From JAADJA01 sp963840975 (GTDB lineage Bacteria; Bacteroidota; Bacteroidia; Bacteroidales; JAADJA01): a stretch of DNA of 64,000 nt. The stretch spans positions 1 through 64,000 of the forward strand of contig CAWJBC010000013.1 of NCBI GenBank assembly GCA_963840975.1, written 5' to 3'. The notes beneath the pieces were generated by a model. It did not search any database. It worked only from the letters and a program-made list of their open reading frames with translations, and was not told the origin of the DNA. Shown piece after piece: positions 34,279 through 43,898 of this stretch. Made by a program: the position numbers and the translations under genes. The stretch's first letter is position 1. Every line of letters starts with the position of its first letter.

Positions 34279-35769
34279 TTACAACCCTCTTTTTGGTCGC
34301 TCTTTGAATCCAAATCCATGATTTCCTTTAACATCGGCTGTGCTTTCCAGCATTTCCATTGCTTCCTCACGATGTGCTGCCGGAATTACAAATCTTTCAT
34401 CGAACAATGGCAGGGAAGTTAATCTGAAAATGGCATCTGCGGTATCTTTGTCCATCACTACCTCATTCATGGGTCCGTTTATCTCGTTCTCAGGGAGGTC
34501 ACCTACCGTTACGTTTCTGCGATGCAAACGAACAGCCATCAGTTTTTTCAATACCAATTCAATAACCTTTTCATTTCCCGCACTGAACAGGTTTGCCAGA
34601 TACTTCATTGGCAACCTGGACTTTTCAATAGCACCCCAGAATGATTCGCTGGTAGTTTCATATGAACCGTTCTCAACGAATGCCATAGTTGGCAACAAGG
34701 GTGGAACATAAAATAAATTGGGCAACGTCCTGAATTCAGGATGCAATGGCAGGGCAAGCCCCCACTCCTTTACAAACTTATAAACCGGGGATTTTTGTGC
34801 CGAAGTAACGGTAGAATCAGCTATACCATTTTCCCTGGCTGCTTTTATAATGACCGGATCGAATGGGTCAACATAAATATCCATTTGATTTTTCAGCAAA
34901 TCTTCATCATTGCTTGCGGCAGCGGCTTCAATTTTATCGGCATCATAAAGCATTACACCCAAATATCTGATACGTCCCACACAGGAGTGCATACAAGCAG
35001 GAATCTGTCCGGATTCAAGCCGGGGATAGCATAAGAGGCACTTTTCTGATTTCCCTGTATTCCAGTTGTAATAGCTCTTTTTGTAAGGACAAGCAGTAAC
35101 ACACATCCGCCAGGCGCGGCATTTCTTTTGGTTAATCAGAACGATTCCATCTTCACCCCTTTTATAAATTGCGCCGGACGGACAGGCAGCAACACATGCA
35201 GGATTAAGGCAATGATTGCAAATCCTTGGCAGATAATGCATGGTCATCCGCTCAAGCTGGAACATTGCTTCCTGCTCCTGTGGCGAAAGGTCTTTGAAGT
35301 TTACATCATTCCTTGCATATTCCTGGCTACCCGATAAGTCATCATCCCAGTTGGGACCTGATTTGGGCGTAATCGTCTCTCCTGTAATTAACGAAACAGG
35401 ACGAGCCACGGGCTGGTCATCACCTTCTTCCGCTTCAAATAAGTGTTCATATTTATAGGTCCAGGGTTCGTAATAATCATCCAGAACTGGCATATTGGGA
35501 TTGTGAAAAATATTTTTCAAACCTTTAAATTTACCTGCTCCCTTAAGCGTCACTTTATCTCCTTTTTTATCCCAGCCACCTTTATAAATTTCCTGGTCTT
35601 CCCACTTACTTGGATAGCCTGTACCGGGTTTGGTCTCCACATTGTTCCACCACATATATTCGGCACCTTTACGGTCGGTCCAGATATTTTTACAGGCAAT
35701 TGAACAGGTATGGCATCCGATACATTTGTCGAGATGAAACACCATTGCAATTTGCGATCTTATATCCAT
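34279..35769 (-). CDS. narH: Respiratory nitrate reductase beta subunit
   Basis: NarH carries four iron-sulfur clusters from NarI to NarG. The cysteine groups are HLDKCIGCHTCSIACKNIW near residue 13, CNHCLNPACVAACPSGAIY near residue 180, and a pair near residue 215-265 including CRAWRMCVTACPYK (the tryptophan replacing a cysteine marks the [3Fe-4S] cluster) and CLLCYPRLESGQIPACMHSC. The 496-residue length is normal. It is 12 bases after narG. Confidence 0.96.
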   Translation of the reverse strand: MDIRSQIAMVFHLDKCIGCHTCSIACKNIWTDRKGAEYMWWNNVETKPGTGYPSKWEDQEIYKGGWDKKGDKVTLKGAGKFKGLKNIFHNPNMPVLDDYYEPWTYKYEHLFEAEEGDDQPVARPVSLITGETITPKSGPNWDDDLSGSQEYARNDVNFKDLSPQEQEAMFQLERMTMHYLPRICNHCLNPACVAACPSGAIYKRGEDGIVLINQKKCRAWRMCVTACPYKKSYYNWNTGKSEKCLLCYPRLESGQIPACMHSCVGRIRYLGVMLYDADKIEAAAASNDEDLLKNQMDIYVDPFDPVIIKAARENGIADSTVTSAQKSPVYKFVKEWGLALPLHPEFRTLPNLFYVPPLLPTMAFVENGSYETTSESFWGAIEKSRLPMKYLANLFSAGNEKVIELVLKKLMAVRLHRRNVTVGDLPENEINGPMNEVVMDKDTADAIFRLTSLPLFDERFVIPAAHREEAMEMLESTADVKGNHGFGFKERPKRGL

Positions 35770-35781
35770 GATTCAGCGATT

Positions 35782-38700
35782 TTAAAATTCTACTTTGTCC
35801 ATTTTCTGTACCAATACAAATGTGTCGCGATTAACTCCAACAGGTCCCCAATAATTAAAGTGGTAGGTAAACTGTCCGTATCCCCCAACCATAAGGTTTG
35901 GTTTGAGGTGTACACGTGTAAAACTATTGTTCATGCCGGAGCGTTTCCCACCTCTTACCTGAGATTTTGGCGTTGAATAGGTACGTTCAACGGCGTGATA
36001 TACAAAACATACCCCTTTCGGAATCCTTGCACTCACACAAGCCCTGGTTGAATACACCCCGTTGTCGTTAAAGACTTCTACCCAGTCGTTATCTTTTATT
36101 CCTAAATCCGCAGCATCTTCCTCACTTAACCAACATGGTTCCATACCTCGCGAAAGCGTCAACATTCTTAATGTATCGCCATAAGTAGAGTGGATATGCC
36201 ATTTTCCGTGAGGCGTTAGTACATTCAGCATTTTTGCCCTCCCTGTTGCAACCGTCTTTCGTAACTCTCCATAAGCCTCTGGCTTGGGAGATGGTTTATA
36301 GGTTGGTAAATGTTCACCAAACTTAATGTAGCCTTCATGATCCAAATAAAAATGCTGTCGTCCGGTAAGGGTACGCCATGGAACCAAACGTTCAACATTG
36401 TAGGTATAGGCTGAATAGGCTCTCCCGTCAGTCAGTAATCCTGACCAAACCGGTGAATTATGATAACGGTGTGGCTTGGCTTGTAAGTCTTTATAAGTCA
36501 TCCGGACATTTTTGTTGCCTTCTGACAAATCGCAAAGCGACAGACCTGTTTTCTTTTCAGCGCGTTTGTAAGCCCTGTGAGCCAGTTCACCATTGGTAAG
36601 GCTTGACAAATGAAGCACCGCATTGGCAGCTTCTTCATCCTCATACATGGAAGGATATTCAACCCCTTCAAATTTTCTTACATGGTCGCGGTCAAGGAGC
36701 ATTTGTTCATAGAAATCGGTACTATCGTAGCTGCTTCCGTGAGCACCCAGCCCGGTTTTCATATTGGGACCTAAGCTGATATATTTATCATAAACTTTGG
36801 TATAATCACGCTCAACAACCACAATGCCGTGCATGGTTTTGCCAGGTACCGGTTCACATTCACCTTTGCTCCAATCTTTAATACTGCGTTGTGAAATTTC
36901 GCCTGCGCTATCATGCGAGATGGGTGTATTTACAATATCTTTCACCGGTTTGTTAAAATGAGTTTTGGCGAGTTCACTTGTTACCCTTGCAATTTCGCGG
37001 AAAATTACCCAATCGCTTTTCGATTCCCAAACCGGATTAATAGCTGCTGCTAAAGGATGAATAAACGAGTGCATATCGGTGCTGTTCAGGTCGGTTTTTT
37101 CGTACCACGATGCGGCCGGAAGAATAATGTCAGAATACAAAGCAGAAGTGTCCATCCTGAAATTCAGGTTGACTATCAAGTCCATTTTCCCTTTTGGGCT
37201 TTCGCTTCTGAATTTAATATCTTTTACAAATTGGTCAGCTACCTCATCAGCTATTGAATTGTTGTGTGTCCCCAAATAATGTTTCAGGAAAAATTCATGT
37301 CCTTTGGCACTTCCGCCAATTGCATTACCCCTCCAGATATACCATACACGGGGAAAACTTACTTCTTCATCAGGCTCGGCTACGGCATGGAGGAGTTCTT
37401 TGCTTTTCAGCTTTTCAACCACATATTTTTTAATATCCTCATCTGTTTTGGCTCCTGCCTTTTCAGCATCGGTAACAATTTCAAAATTGTTTTTACTGTA
37501 TTGCGGATAGAAAGGCATCCAGCCATTGCGCACCGCTTTTACTGTCATGTCAGCCGAGTGCATCCCGGAAAGGTCATTTTTAGGCACCGTATTGTAATCG
37601 GACTGGTTTCCATCATAACGCCATTGGTCGGAGTTGATATAATGCCAGATAGGGGTTTGCTGTAAGCGTGGTGGTCCCTGCCAATCCTTACCCGACATGA
37701 TGGAACCCCAAGAATCGGAAGGCGCCAGCTTTTCCTGCCCCACATAATGGTTCATGCCACCACCATTTACACCAATACAGCCTGTAAGCATCAACGCCAT
37801 AGTTCCTGCCCGGTAAATCAAATTGTTGTGATACCAGTGGTTGATTCCGGCGCCAATGATGATGCTGCATTTTCCGTTAGTTGTTTCGGCAGTCCTGCTC
37901 CATTCGCGGGCAAATTGAAGGACTGTTTTTGGACCGATGCCTGTAAAAATTTCCTGCCATGCCGGTGTGTAGGCTGCATCTTTTTCATCGTAAGAAGTTG
38001 GATAATCGCCACCCAAACCACGATCAACGCCATATTGGGCCATGGTAAGGTCATACACTGTGGCAACCTTTACAATACCATCAACAGTTTTGATGTGTTT
38101 AACAGGCACACCTCTTTGCGCACTTAAACTTTTTCCATACTCAACAAAATTAAGCTGGAGAACTTCATCATTCTTGTCTATTAAAGTAAGAACCGGGTCA
38201 TAAACTTTTCCGGTTTCGGCATCTTCGAACTTCATATTCCAGTTGCCGTCCTTACTGTCCCACCTGTGTCCCGAACTCCCACCGGGGCAAACCAAGTCCC
38301 CTGTTTTTGAATCAATGTTCAGAAACTTCCATTCACCGTTTTCAATATCTTTATACTTAGTGACTTTACCGGCTCTTAACATTTGACCCGGAACCAGTTT
38401 TCCATCCTGTTCAACCACTTCAACCAGGAATGGGCTGTCGGTATATTTTTTTGTATAATCAATAAAATAAGGAGTTTGCTTTTCGTGGTGATACTCCTTT
38501 AAAATAACATGGACCACAGCCATCCAGAATGCGCCATCCTGTCCGGCGTGCACCGGTACCCATTTATCGGCATATTTGGCTACCATGTTAAAATCGGGTG
38601 AGAACACAACTGTCTTTGTTCCGTTGTGTCGGGATTCGGAAAAGAAATGGACATCGGGTGTACGGGTCATACCCAGATTAGCTCCCATACAGGCAATGAA

Positions 38701-39393
38701 TTTTGAATTGTACCAATCGGCACTTTCGGCAACATCGGTTTGTTCACCCCATATCTCAGGGAAAGAAGGAGGCAGGTCGCAATACCAATCGTAAAAACTG
38801 AGATTAACACCACCCATCAACTGCAAAAAACGGGCACCCGCTGCATAACTTAACATTGACATTGCAGGTATTGGAGAAAACCCTACAATCCTGTCGGGAC
38901 CATATTTTTTGGTGGTGTAAATATTTGAAGCGGCAATAATCTCCAACACCTCATCCCATGACGCACGGCGTAACCCGCCTTTGCCTCTTGCTGTCTGGTA
39001 ACGTTTTCTTGTTTCCGGATTAATTTGAATATTTTCCCATGCTTTCAAAGCATCTCCTGTTTTGGCTTTCTCTTCGTTGAAGACATCAAGTAAAGCTCCC
39101 CGAATCATCGGGTACTTAACCCGAATTGGGCTGTATAAATACCACGAAAACGAGATTCCCCGCTGGCAACCACGAGGTTCATAAGGTGGCAGTGATTTTT
39201 CAAGCAATGGATAATCCAACGCCTGTGTTTCCCACACAACAATACCATCTTTTACATGGATATTCCAGCTACAACCGCCGGTGCAGTTTACTCCATGGGT
39301 GCTGCGAACAACCTTATCATGCTGATACCTGTTTCTGTAAAATTCTTCCCACTGACGGGTTTTTGGCGAGATTAAATCTTTAATCCAACTCAT
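35782..39393 (-). CDS. narG: Respiratory nitrate reductase alpha subunit
   Basis: NarG is the molybdenum-bis-MGD catalytic subunit that reduces nitrate to nitrite. The 1203-residue length is full. The FS0 cluster region reads STHGVNCTGGCSWNIHV with CQRGISFSWYLYSP; the Mo-ligand region is FYDWYCDLPPSFPEIWGEQT (aspartate ligand), followed by MTRTPDVHFFSESR. There is no twin-arginine signal, so the active site should face the cytoplasm, and nitrate must be imported, in line with the narK genes. It follows the dihaem cytochrome gene by 15 bases. Confidence 0.97.
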   Translation of the reverse strand: MSWIKDLISPKTRQWEEFYRNRYQHDKVVRSTHGVNCTGGCSWNIHVKDGIVVWETQALDYPLLEKSLPPYEPRGCQRGISFSWYLYSPIRVKYPMIRGALLDVFNEEKAKTGDALKAWENIQINPETRKRYQTARGKGGLRRASWDEVLEIIAASNIYTTKKYGPDRIVGFSPIPAMSMLSYAAGARFLQLMGGVNLSFYDWYCDLPPSFPEIWGEQTDVAESADWYNSKFIACMGANLGMTRTPDVHFFSESRHNGTKTVVFSPDFNMVAKYADKWVPVHAGQDGAFWMAVVHVILKEYHHEKQTPYFIDYTKKYTDSPFLVEVVEQDGKLVPGQMLRAGKVTKYKDIENGEWKFLNIDSKTGDLVCPGGSSGHRWDSKDGNWNMKFEDAETGKVYDPVLTLIDKNDEVLQLNFVEYGKSLSAQRGVPVKHIKTVDGIVKVATVYDLTMAQYGVDRGLGGDYPTSYDEKDAAYTPAWQEIFTGIGPKTVLQFAREWSRTAETTNGKCSIIIGAGINHWYHNNLIYRAGTMALMLTGCIGVNGGGMNHYVGQEKLAPSDSWGSIMSGKDWQGPPRLQQTPIWHYINSDQWRYDGNQSDYNTVPKNDLSGMHSADMTVKAVRNGWMPFYPQYSKNNFEIVTDAEKAGAKTDEDIKKYVVEKLKSKELLHAVAEPDEEVSFPRVWYIWRGNAIGGSAKGHEFFLKHYLGTHNNSIADEVADQFVKDIKFRSESPKGKMDLIVNLNFRMDTSALYSDIILPAASWYEKTDLNSTDMHSFIHPLAAAINPVWESKSDWVIFREIARVTSELAKTHFNKPVKDIVNTPISHDSAGEISQRSIKDWSKGECEPVPGKTMHGIVVVERDYTKVYDKYISLGPNMKTGLGAHGSSYDSTDFYEQMLLDRDHVRKFEGVEYPSMYEDEEAANAVLHLSSLTNGELAHRAYKRAEKKTGLSLCDLSEGNKNVRMTYKDLQAKPHRYHNSPVWSGLLTDGRAYSAYTYNVERLVPWRTLTGRQHFYLDHEGYIKFGEHLPTYKPSPKPEAYGELRKTVATGRAKMLNVLTPHGKWHIHSTYGDTLRMLTLSRGMEPCWLSEEDAADLGIKDNDWVEVFNDNGVYSTRACVSARIPKGVCFVYHAVERTYSTPKSQVRGGKRSGMNNSFTRVHLKPNLMVGGYGQFTYHFNYWGPVGVNRDTFVLVQKMDKVEF

Positions 39394-39408
39394 AAAATAT
39401 ATTTTTTG

Positions 39409-40236
39409 CTAATTAACAACTCTTGAAGGGCGTTTAAGTATTTCATCATTAACAGGGCGTGATTTCCGGTTAAAATATAAAACCACAGTAATTGAAAACA
39501 GGGCAATAAAAAACATAATTCCAAGCATGGCAAATAGCATACTGAAATCTGAGGAGCGCTGGTAATACCGCTCCTTGCTGACCGATTTAAGGTATGCGGT
39601 CAGGTTAAGCATTTCTTCCTCTGTGATGGGATGTTTACTGTAAGCCATATTCATAACAGGAAAAGGCGGGCTTTTGATTATTGCTGCAACACCCGAACTC
39701 CCCATTATCTCCCAGGTTTGGGTCAGGTCTTTAGCCAATGTTCCGCTGCTGAATATCCGTTCATCCTTAACGCTATGACATGAGCTGCACGCAGCGCCGC
39801 CATTGGTGAGTCGGGTTTTACCTGAAAAAATGGAAGCCCCTTTTTCAATGTTTGCGGATGTAGTTTCACTCAGAATATCAACTGCAACCACGACCTGTCC
39901 ATTATCACCTGCTCCACCCTGTTTAATAAATTCCAGTACGGATAAAATTTGTGAGTCACTATATGGATTGTCGGGCATCAGAAGTCCATTGTATTCTTTT
40001 GATATTGCCACTGCATCAGCATCACCGCTTTTAATCATCGTCGTTGATGATTTGATAAAAGCGATCAGCCAATCCTGACTTCGTTTCTCCGAAATATTTT
40101 TCAAATCAGGACCTACCAGTCTGCCCTTGCCAATGGTATGACATGCAGCGCATTTTGATTGAAAAATATCTTTTCCCTCATCTGCCCGTACTCCGGAGAA
40201 AATAATAATACCCACTAAAAGTAATATGGTTTTCAT
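39409..40236 (-). CDS. Dihaem cytochrome c with C-terminal anchor (NarC-like)
   Basis: Signal peptide MKTILLLVGIIIFSGVRA is followed by two class I haem domains: KCAACHTIGKGRLVGPDL near residue 30 and ACSSCHSVKDERIF near residue 150, with axial methionines likely in GLLMPDNPYS and FPVMNMAYSKHP. A membrane helix (FAMLGIMFFIALFSITVVLYF) ends the protein. The position directly before narG and the dihaem, C-anchored layout recall NarC of the Thermus narCGHJIKT operon, which links the reductase to other electron donors. That equivalence is an inference from order and architecture, not from sequence identity. Confidence 0.85.
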   Translation of the reverse strand: MKTILLLVGIIIFSGVRADEGKDIFQSKCAACHTIGKGRLVGPDLKNISEKRSQDWLIAFIKSSTTMIKSGDADAVAISKEYNGLLMPDNPYSDSQILSVLEFIKQGGAGDNGQVVVAVDILSETTSANIEKGASIFSGKTRLTNGGAACSSCHSVKDERIFSSGTLAKDLTQTWEIMGSSGVAAIIKSPPFPVMNMAYSKHPITEEEMLNLTAYLKSVSKERYYQRSSDFSMLFAMLGIMFFIALFSITVVLYFNRKSRPVNDEILKRPSRVVN

Positions 40237-40295
40237 GCTACCAACATTTTAATTATTCATGATATCATTAACACTATACTTGATCCGGTATTCCA

Positions 40296-40832
40296 TCACA
40301 CCGGATAAGCCTTTGCCAATTCTTCAATTGCAAGGAAATAATCCGTCCCGATACTTCCTTCAGTTTCTATTTTTTCAAATTTTGCTAAAAGGTCCTTCTG
40401 ATCTTCCTCCGTAAAAACCCCATCAGCCATATTGAACAGAATATTATTTTCTTTGTAAATATGATTCCTTAAAAGCTCCGCATAACCCTGCATATTTTCA
40501 TATACTTTTTGTATAGCCTTGTTATCTCCTGCTTTAAATGCTTCATTATTCTTTGACATTCCCCTAACGTATTCCCTGCCCTGTTCATGCTCCATAAGCA
40601 TAACGCCCACGGGTCCTCCCTGAACCGGAAATCCCCTTTCTGCCATTAATGGAAACAACAGATTTTCTTCCTTATTATGATGCAAGCCATCTGCAAAGTT
40701 TTTGATAATATCAACTATCATTTCACAGTGCTTTATGTCTGTATTACCAGAGCGAGAAATGCGGTCCATTACTTCTGTTAATTGTAAAATATGCTCATGG
40801 TCTCTTTTTAGATTACTAGTCGCTGTATTCAT
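40296..40832 (-). CDS. Hemerythrin domain-containing protein
   Basis: The 178-residue protein has the HHE four-helix pattern with iron ligands in LKRDHEHILQL, LHHNKEENLLFPLM, MLMEHEQGREYVRG and LLRNHIYKENNILFNMAD. The last motif (HxxxExxxLF) is clear. Such single-domain hemerythrins bind O2 or NO or store iron. It lies 13 bases after ric and 59 bases before the dihaem cytochrome, so it is placed exactly between nitrosative repair and nitrate reduction genes. Confidence 0.87.
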   Translation of the reverse strand: MNTATSNLKRDHEHILQLTEVMDRISRSGNTDIKHCEMIVDIIKNFADGLHHNKEENLLFPLMAERGFPVQGGPVGVMLMEHEQGREYVRGMSKNNEAFKAGDNKAIQKVYENMQGYAELLRNHIYKENNILFNMADGVFTEEDQKDLLAKFEKIETEGSIGTDYFLAIEELAKAYPV

Positions 40833-40845
40833 TGTTCTGATAAAT

Positions 40846-41553
40846 TTATTGTGTAAGATTTAAGGCTTTTGGATAAATGATATTATTTTCAAGATGCACA
40901 TGGATATGCAAGTCCTCCTCAAACTCCTGCAAACGCTTATAAGCAACCTGGTAGGTTCCGCATCCGTCATCAGGAACATTATACTGATGACTCAATTCAT
41001 TGATTTTATCCATTGTTCCTCCCGCAAATTCGTGCTCACCTGCCATCCGTTCAATTTCCGACTGGATAGTCATTTTTAACTCAGGAGAATTGTGTTTTAA
41101 GACTTCTTTTATTGAAGGAAAAAGTACTTCTTCCTCTTTTTTCAAATGCTTTATCAATTCATTGCTCACCTCCAAAAAAAGTTTTGCGATTTGAATTAAC
41201 TCGGGGTGATGATCACCATGCACTGTAGCTATCTTTTGGGTATAAAAAACCAGATCAGGCAGGCTTTTCTTAACAAATAAATGATGTGTATTTACAATGT
41301 AATCGCAGAGAAAATCAAGCTTCCATTCTTTATAATTATGTGAATTATTCACCGGACTCATTCTCACTTCCTCAATTTTCGCAAATAAAGCGGATGGCTC
41401 CAATCCTTTATCGTTGCAGGCTTCCTCTAAACTTTGTTTGCCTCCGCAACAAAAATCAATTCCATTTTCTCTAAAAATTGTTGCAGTTCTGAAGTCGTCT
41501 GTAACCACTTCACCAACCGTCAACTTGCCGAAATTTACTGATATCTTATCCAT
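40846..41553 (-). CDS. ric: Iron-sulfur cluster repair di-iron protein (RIC/YtfE/ScdA)
   Basis: RIC proteins restore iron-sulfur clusters damaged by NO or oxidants. The N-terminal ScdA_N (DUF542) domain shows FRENGIDFCCGGKQSLEEAC. A hemerythrin-like di-iron domain follows, with ligands in VNTHHLFVKKSLP, HGDHHPELIQ, LKKEEEVLFPSI, MAGEHEFAGGTMD and HVHLENNIIYPKAL. The 235-residue length fits the family. It has its own TAACTTTG promoter and leads the hemerythrin and nar genes, so nitrate respiration and repair are likely coexpressed. Confidence 0.93.
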   Translation of the reverse strand: MDKISVNFGKLTVGEVVTDDFRTATIFRENGIDFCCGGKQSLEEACNDKGLEPSALFAKIEEVRMSPVNNSHNYKEWKLDFLCDYIVNTHHLFVKKSLPDLVFYTQKIATVHGDHHPELIQIAKLFLEVSNELIKHLKKEEEVLFPSIKEVLKHNSPELKMTIQSEIERMAGEHEFAGGTMDKINELSHQYNVPDDGCGTYQVAYKRLQEFEEDLHIHVHLENNIIYPKALNLTQ

Positions 41554-41616
41554 AATTGTTTGTTTTAAATTTCAACTGCAAACCGATTCGAATAAAATCC
41601 CAAATACAATGGTTTA

Positions 41617-41624
41617 CAAAGTTA
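41617..41624 (-). promoter_or_regulatory. Promoter -7 element of the ric-nar operon
   Basis: On the minus strand TAACTTTG matches TAnnTTTG, about 64 bases before the ric start codon. No good TTG lies 19 bp upstream, which fits a promoter that needs an activator. A TGTATTTG half-site, also seen in the Rrf2 promoter, lies just downstream. Confidence 0.5.
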
Positions 41625-41742
41625 AAAATATTTTAAGTATTTATTTACCTTTATTCTTAATTTATAACAGATTTAAATAAGCCTCCACGTAAATTGCTGA
41701 GCAACACCGGAGGACAAATTTATTTTACCTGATAATAATCAT

Positions 41743-42267
41743 TTAAGACTGGAGTATAAAATAATTTTTATATGTTCCGGAGGTTGTCTCCTTACTCCAG
41801 ATGAAGAATCCTTTTTCCTTAATTTTATCCAATAACGGAGCAGGAAGAAACGGTGTTGTTAATTCGTAGATTTCTCCCTGCTTCCAATTTTTCAGGTCCT
41901 GCATTACCTGGGTCAACGGATGTCCTCCACCCGAAATCATTTCCGTTGCATCAAACCGGGTGGTTATTTTTTCAGTTGTAAACCAAGCCGGTGCAGCAGA
42001 GGTAAGTTCCGGATTATCCTCGATATTTTCCAGGGTACCCTGTCCGGTTAATCCGCGCAACTTATTCACAACCACATCAACAGGAAGTTTCCCGATAGCG
42101 GCAGCCTGCTTAATGGATGTGATCCGGGCTACCGTTTTTCTCAGTACAGGATTTTGAAGTTTTTTGAATGCCGGCGCCAGGTCTATCAAAACATTTTCCA
42201 GTTCAGGATAGACGTCAAGTAACTCGCCGATTTTAGTTTGGGGTGTTATAATCAGTTTCTTTTCCAT
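41743..42267 (-). CDS. DUF1858 plus DUF2249 domain protein
   Basis: Residues 1-70 match DUF1858 (ITPQTKIGELLDVYPELENVLID), a small helical domain found with hemerythrin and cluster-repair proteins. Residues 90-174 match DUF2249 (TTRFDATEMISGGGHPLTQVMQDLKNW, PFLPAPLLDKIKEKGFFIWS), a SirA-like fold. No catalytic site is visible. It lies 5 bases after the DUF438 protein and before the ric promoter, within the NO-response operon. It probably helps sense or repair nitrosative damage (inference from context). Confidence 0.82.
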   Translation of the reverse strand: MEKKLIITPQTKIGELLDVYPELENVLIDLAPAFKKLQNPVLRKTVARITSIKQAAAIGKLPVDVVVNKLRGLTGQGTLENIEDNPELTSAAPAWFTTEKITTRFDATEMISGGGHPLTQVMQDLKNWKQGEIYELTTPFLPAPLLDKIKEKGFFIWSKETTSGTYKNYFILQS

Positions 42268-42272
42268 TGCTA

Positions 42273-43508
42273 TTATTTTTTATAAGATAAAATTCGCTGC
42301 TCGCCTTCAAGTTTTCTTCTTTCAGTCAAATTTTGCGAGACTTCAAGAGTGCCTATATATTCATCCTTTTCATTTCGAAGTGCGAAGTATTCAATATGAA
42401 TGAACTGATCTTTCATCTGAATCCAGAATGGAGCGCTGTCGGCATTACCGCTTTTAAAGTCAGCTACTATTTCATCAACAATGTGGACACTGGATGGTGG
42501 ATGACACATCCGCACATCCCTGTTGAGGATGGCTCGGTTTCGCTGAAAGATTCTTTCTTTTCCGTGTGAAAAATATTTCACCTTGTCGTTTCTGTCAACA
42601 AAGGTGATGTCAAGGGGAAGTGTATTCAGAATTGCCATGAGTTCTTCATTTGAAAAGCTACCCGTTGGTAATTGAACCTGAGCCGAATCGGTTTTCACCA
42701 TGCTGGTCAGGTCCATGATTTCCGGTTTCCATTCAATTTGAGGATCATAAAGGCAGTACCCAATTTCAGTAGTTTGGCATGAAATTTCATACCAATCGCT
42801 GTCAGTAAGTTTATCCATTGACATAGGTAAAAGGATTTCTTCCTCTTTCATCGTCATGTCGGCAATTCCATTTGTTGCCGGCTGAAAGATCATTTCTATC
42901 AATGCCTGAACTTCAACAGGTGAAATTGGTTCCTGTATCGTAAGTGTTTCAATTGCACTTTTAAGCATGTCGCGCACCTCATCATGTTTGCCCCACATTA
43001 CCTTTGGAGGTCCGGTGATCCCCATTTTTTCGAGGTAGGGAAATAACAAATTTTCCTTCCGCTGATAGTGTTTATCAACATCCATCAAGCTGTTAAAAAG
43101 TTGGCGGAGATGCAATAATGATTCTTTCACATTTTCATTTGAACCGGCACTTTCCAACTCTTTGTAAACAGCTTCACATTGCTCGATCACTTTTTTCAAT
43201 TCACGGTTTTCCTTAATAAAAACATCAACGGGATGTCCATCCGGTACCTCCTTCGCTGACGTATGGTCAATGTGTCCTTCGAGAGCCTGGGTATGAAGGT
43301 CGCAAAATTTCAGCACTTCTTCATCGCTTAATACGCCTTCCGAAATCAATTCCTGCTCCACCTCCACAACTTCACCGTAAGGAATTTTCGACATCAAACG
43401 GATCAATTGATTTCTGACTTCATCCGGCGCTTCACCCTGGTGCAACTGGAGAATCATGTGTTTCAGCAGTTCCTTCCGTTTTTCTGAATTATTAATCAGC
43501 TCACTCAT
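42273..43508 (-). CDS. DUF438 / hemerythrin / PAS protein (first paralogue)
   Basis: The 411-residue protein has DUF438 at the N-terminus (about residues 8-75, LLKHMILQLHQGEAPDEVRN). A hemerythrin-type section occupies about 85-240 (HYQRKENLLFPYLEKMG, WGKHDEVRDML, MKEEEILLPMSMDKL). A PAS-like domain follows at about 280-400 (LPLDITFVDRNDKVKYFSHG, RDVRMCHPPSSVHIV, DEYIGTLEVSQNLTERR). It has no output domain, so it may sense through the PAS or iron site and act as a soluble sensor or reductase. A similar protein occurs at 44295-45506. Confidence 0.87.
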   Translation of the reverse strand: MSELINNSEKRKELLKHMILQLHQGEAPDEVRNQLIRLMSKIPYGEVVEVEQELISEGVLSDEEVLKFCDLHTQALEGHIDHTSAKEVPDGHPVDVFIKENRELKKVIEQCEAVYKELESAGSNENVKESLLHLRQLFNSLMDVDKHYQRKENLLFPYLEKMGITGPPKVMWGKHDEVRDMLKSAIETLTIQEPISPVEVQALIEMIFQPATNGIADMTMKEEEILLPMSMDKLTDSDWYEISCQTTEIGYCLYDPQIEWKPEIMDLTSMVKTDSAQVQLPTGSFSNEELMAILNTLPLDITFVDRNDKVKYFSHGKERIFQRNRAILNRDVRMCHPPSSVHIVDEIVADFKSGNADSAPFWIQMKDQFIHIEYFALRNEKDEYIGTLEVSQNLTERRKLEGEQRILSYKK

Positions 43509-43525
43509 ATATTTTATATTAATTT

Positions 43526-43837
43526 TTAATTGAAACTATTTTTATCAACGATATGCATTATTGCCAGGTAGGGATGACGTATTATCATCCGTGGACCTGA
43601 AAATCGCATCACTTCCCGAATTTTTTCTCTCATTTCAGGTTTATAACAATGAACGGGGCATTTTGCACAAACCGGTTTTTCTATTCCAAAGCGGCAATTT
43701 TCAGTTCTTTGACGGGAATAGATTTCCAATTGCAGGCAACTTGCACACAGACCACTATTTGGACTGTGCATTGCAAGGCAGTATGTCTTTATCATCACAG
43801 ACACCGTGCGTTTTTCCCTGTCAATTCTGCTTGTCAT
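43526..43837 (-). CDS. ygbA: Nitrous oxide-stimulated promoter family protein (YgbA-like)
   Basis: The 103-residue protein has the cysteine-rich YgbA pattern: TYCLAMHSPNSGLCASCLQL, then ENCRFGIEKPVCAKCPVHCYKP, then RFSGPRMIIRHPYLAIMHIVD. In E. coli ygbA is controlled by NsrR and helps recovery from NO stress. The cysteine pairs probably bind a metal or cluster. Its place between the DUF438 and cupin genes, in an operon with an Rrf2 regulator, agrees with that role. Confidence 0.88.
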   Translation of the reverse strand: MTSRIDREKRTVSVMIKTYCLAMHSPNSGLCASCLQLEIYSRQRTENCRFGIEKPVCAKCPVHCYKPEMREKIREVMRFSGPRMIIRHPYLAIMHIVDKNSFN

Positions 43838-43898
43838 TTCGTGTTAAATCGAACTCAAAACAAAGTTTTGCTACCTATTGCATCTGATTCAAATTACA

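Noticed and set aside
34272..34370. Longer narJ N-terminus
   Set aside because: It would overlap narH by about 90 bases and the added residues lack NarJ character; the ATG at 34271 fits the family start.
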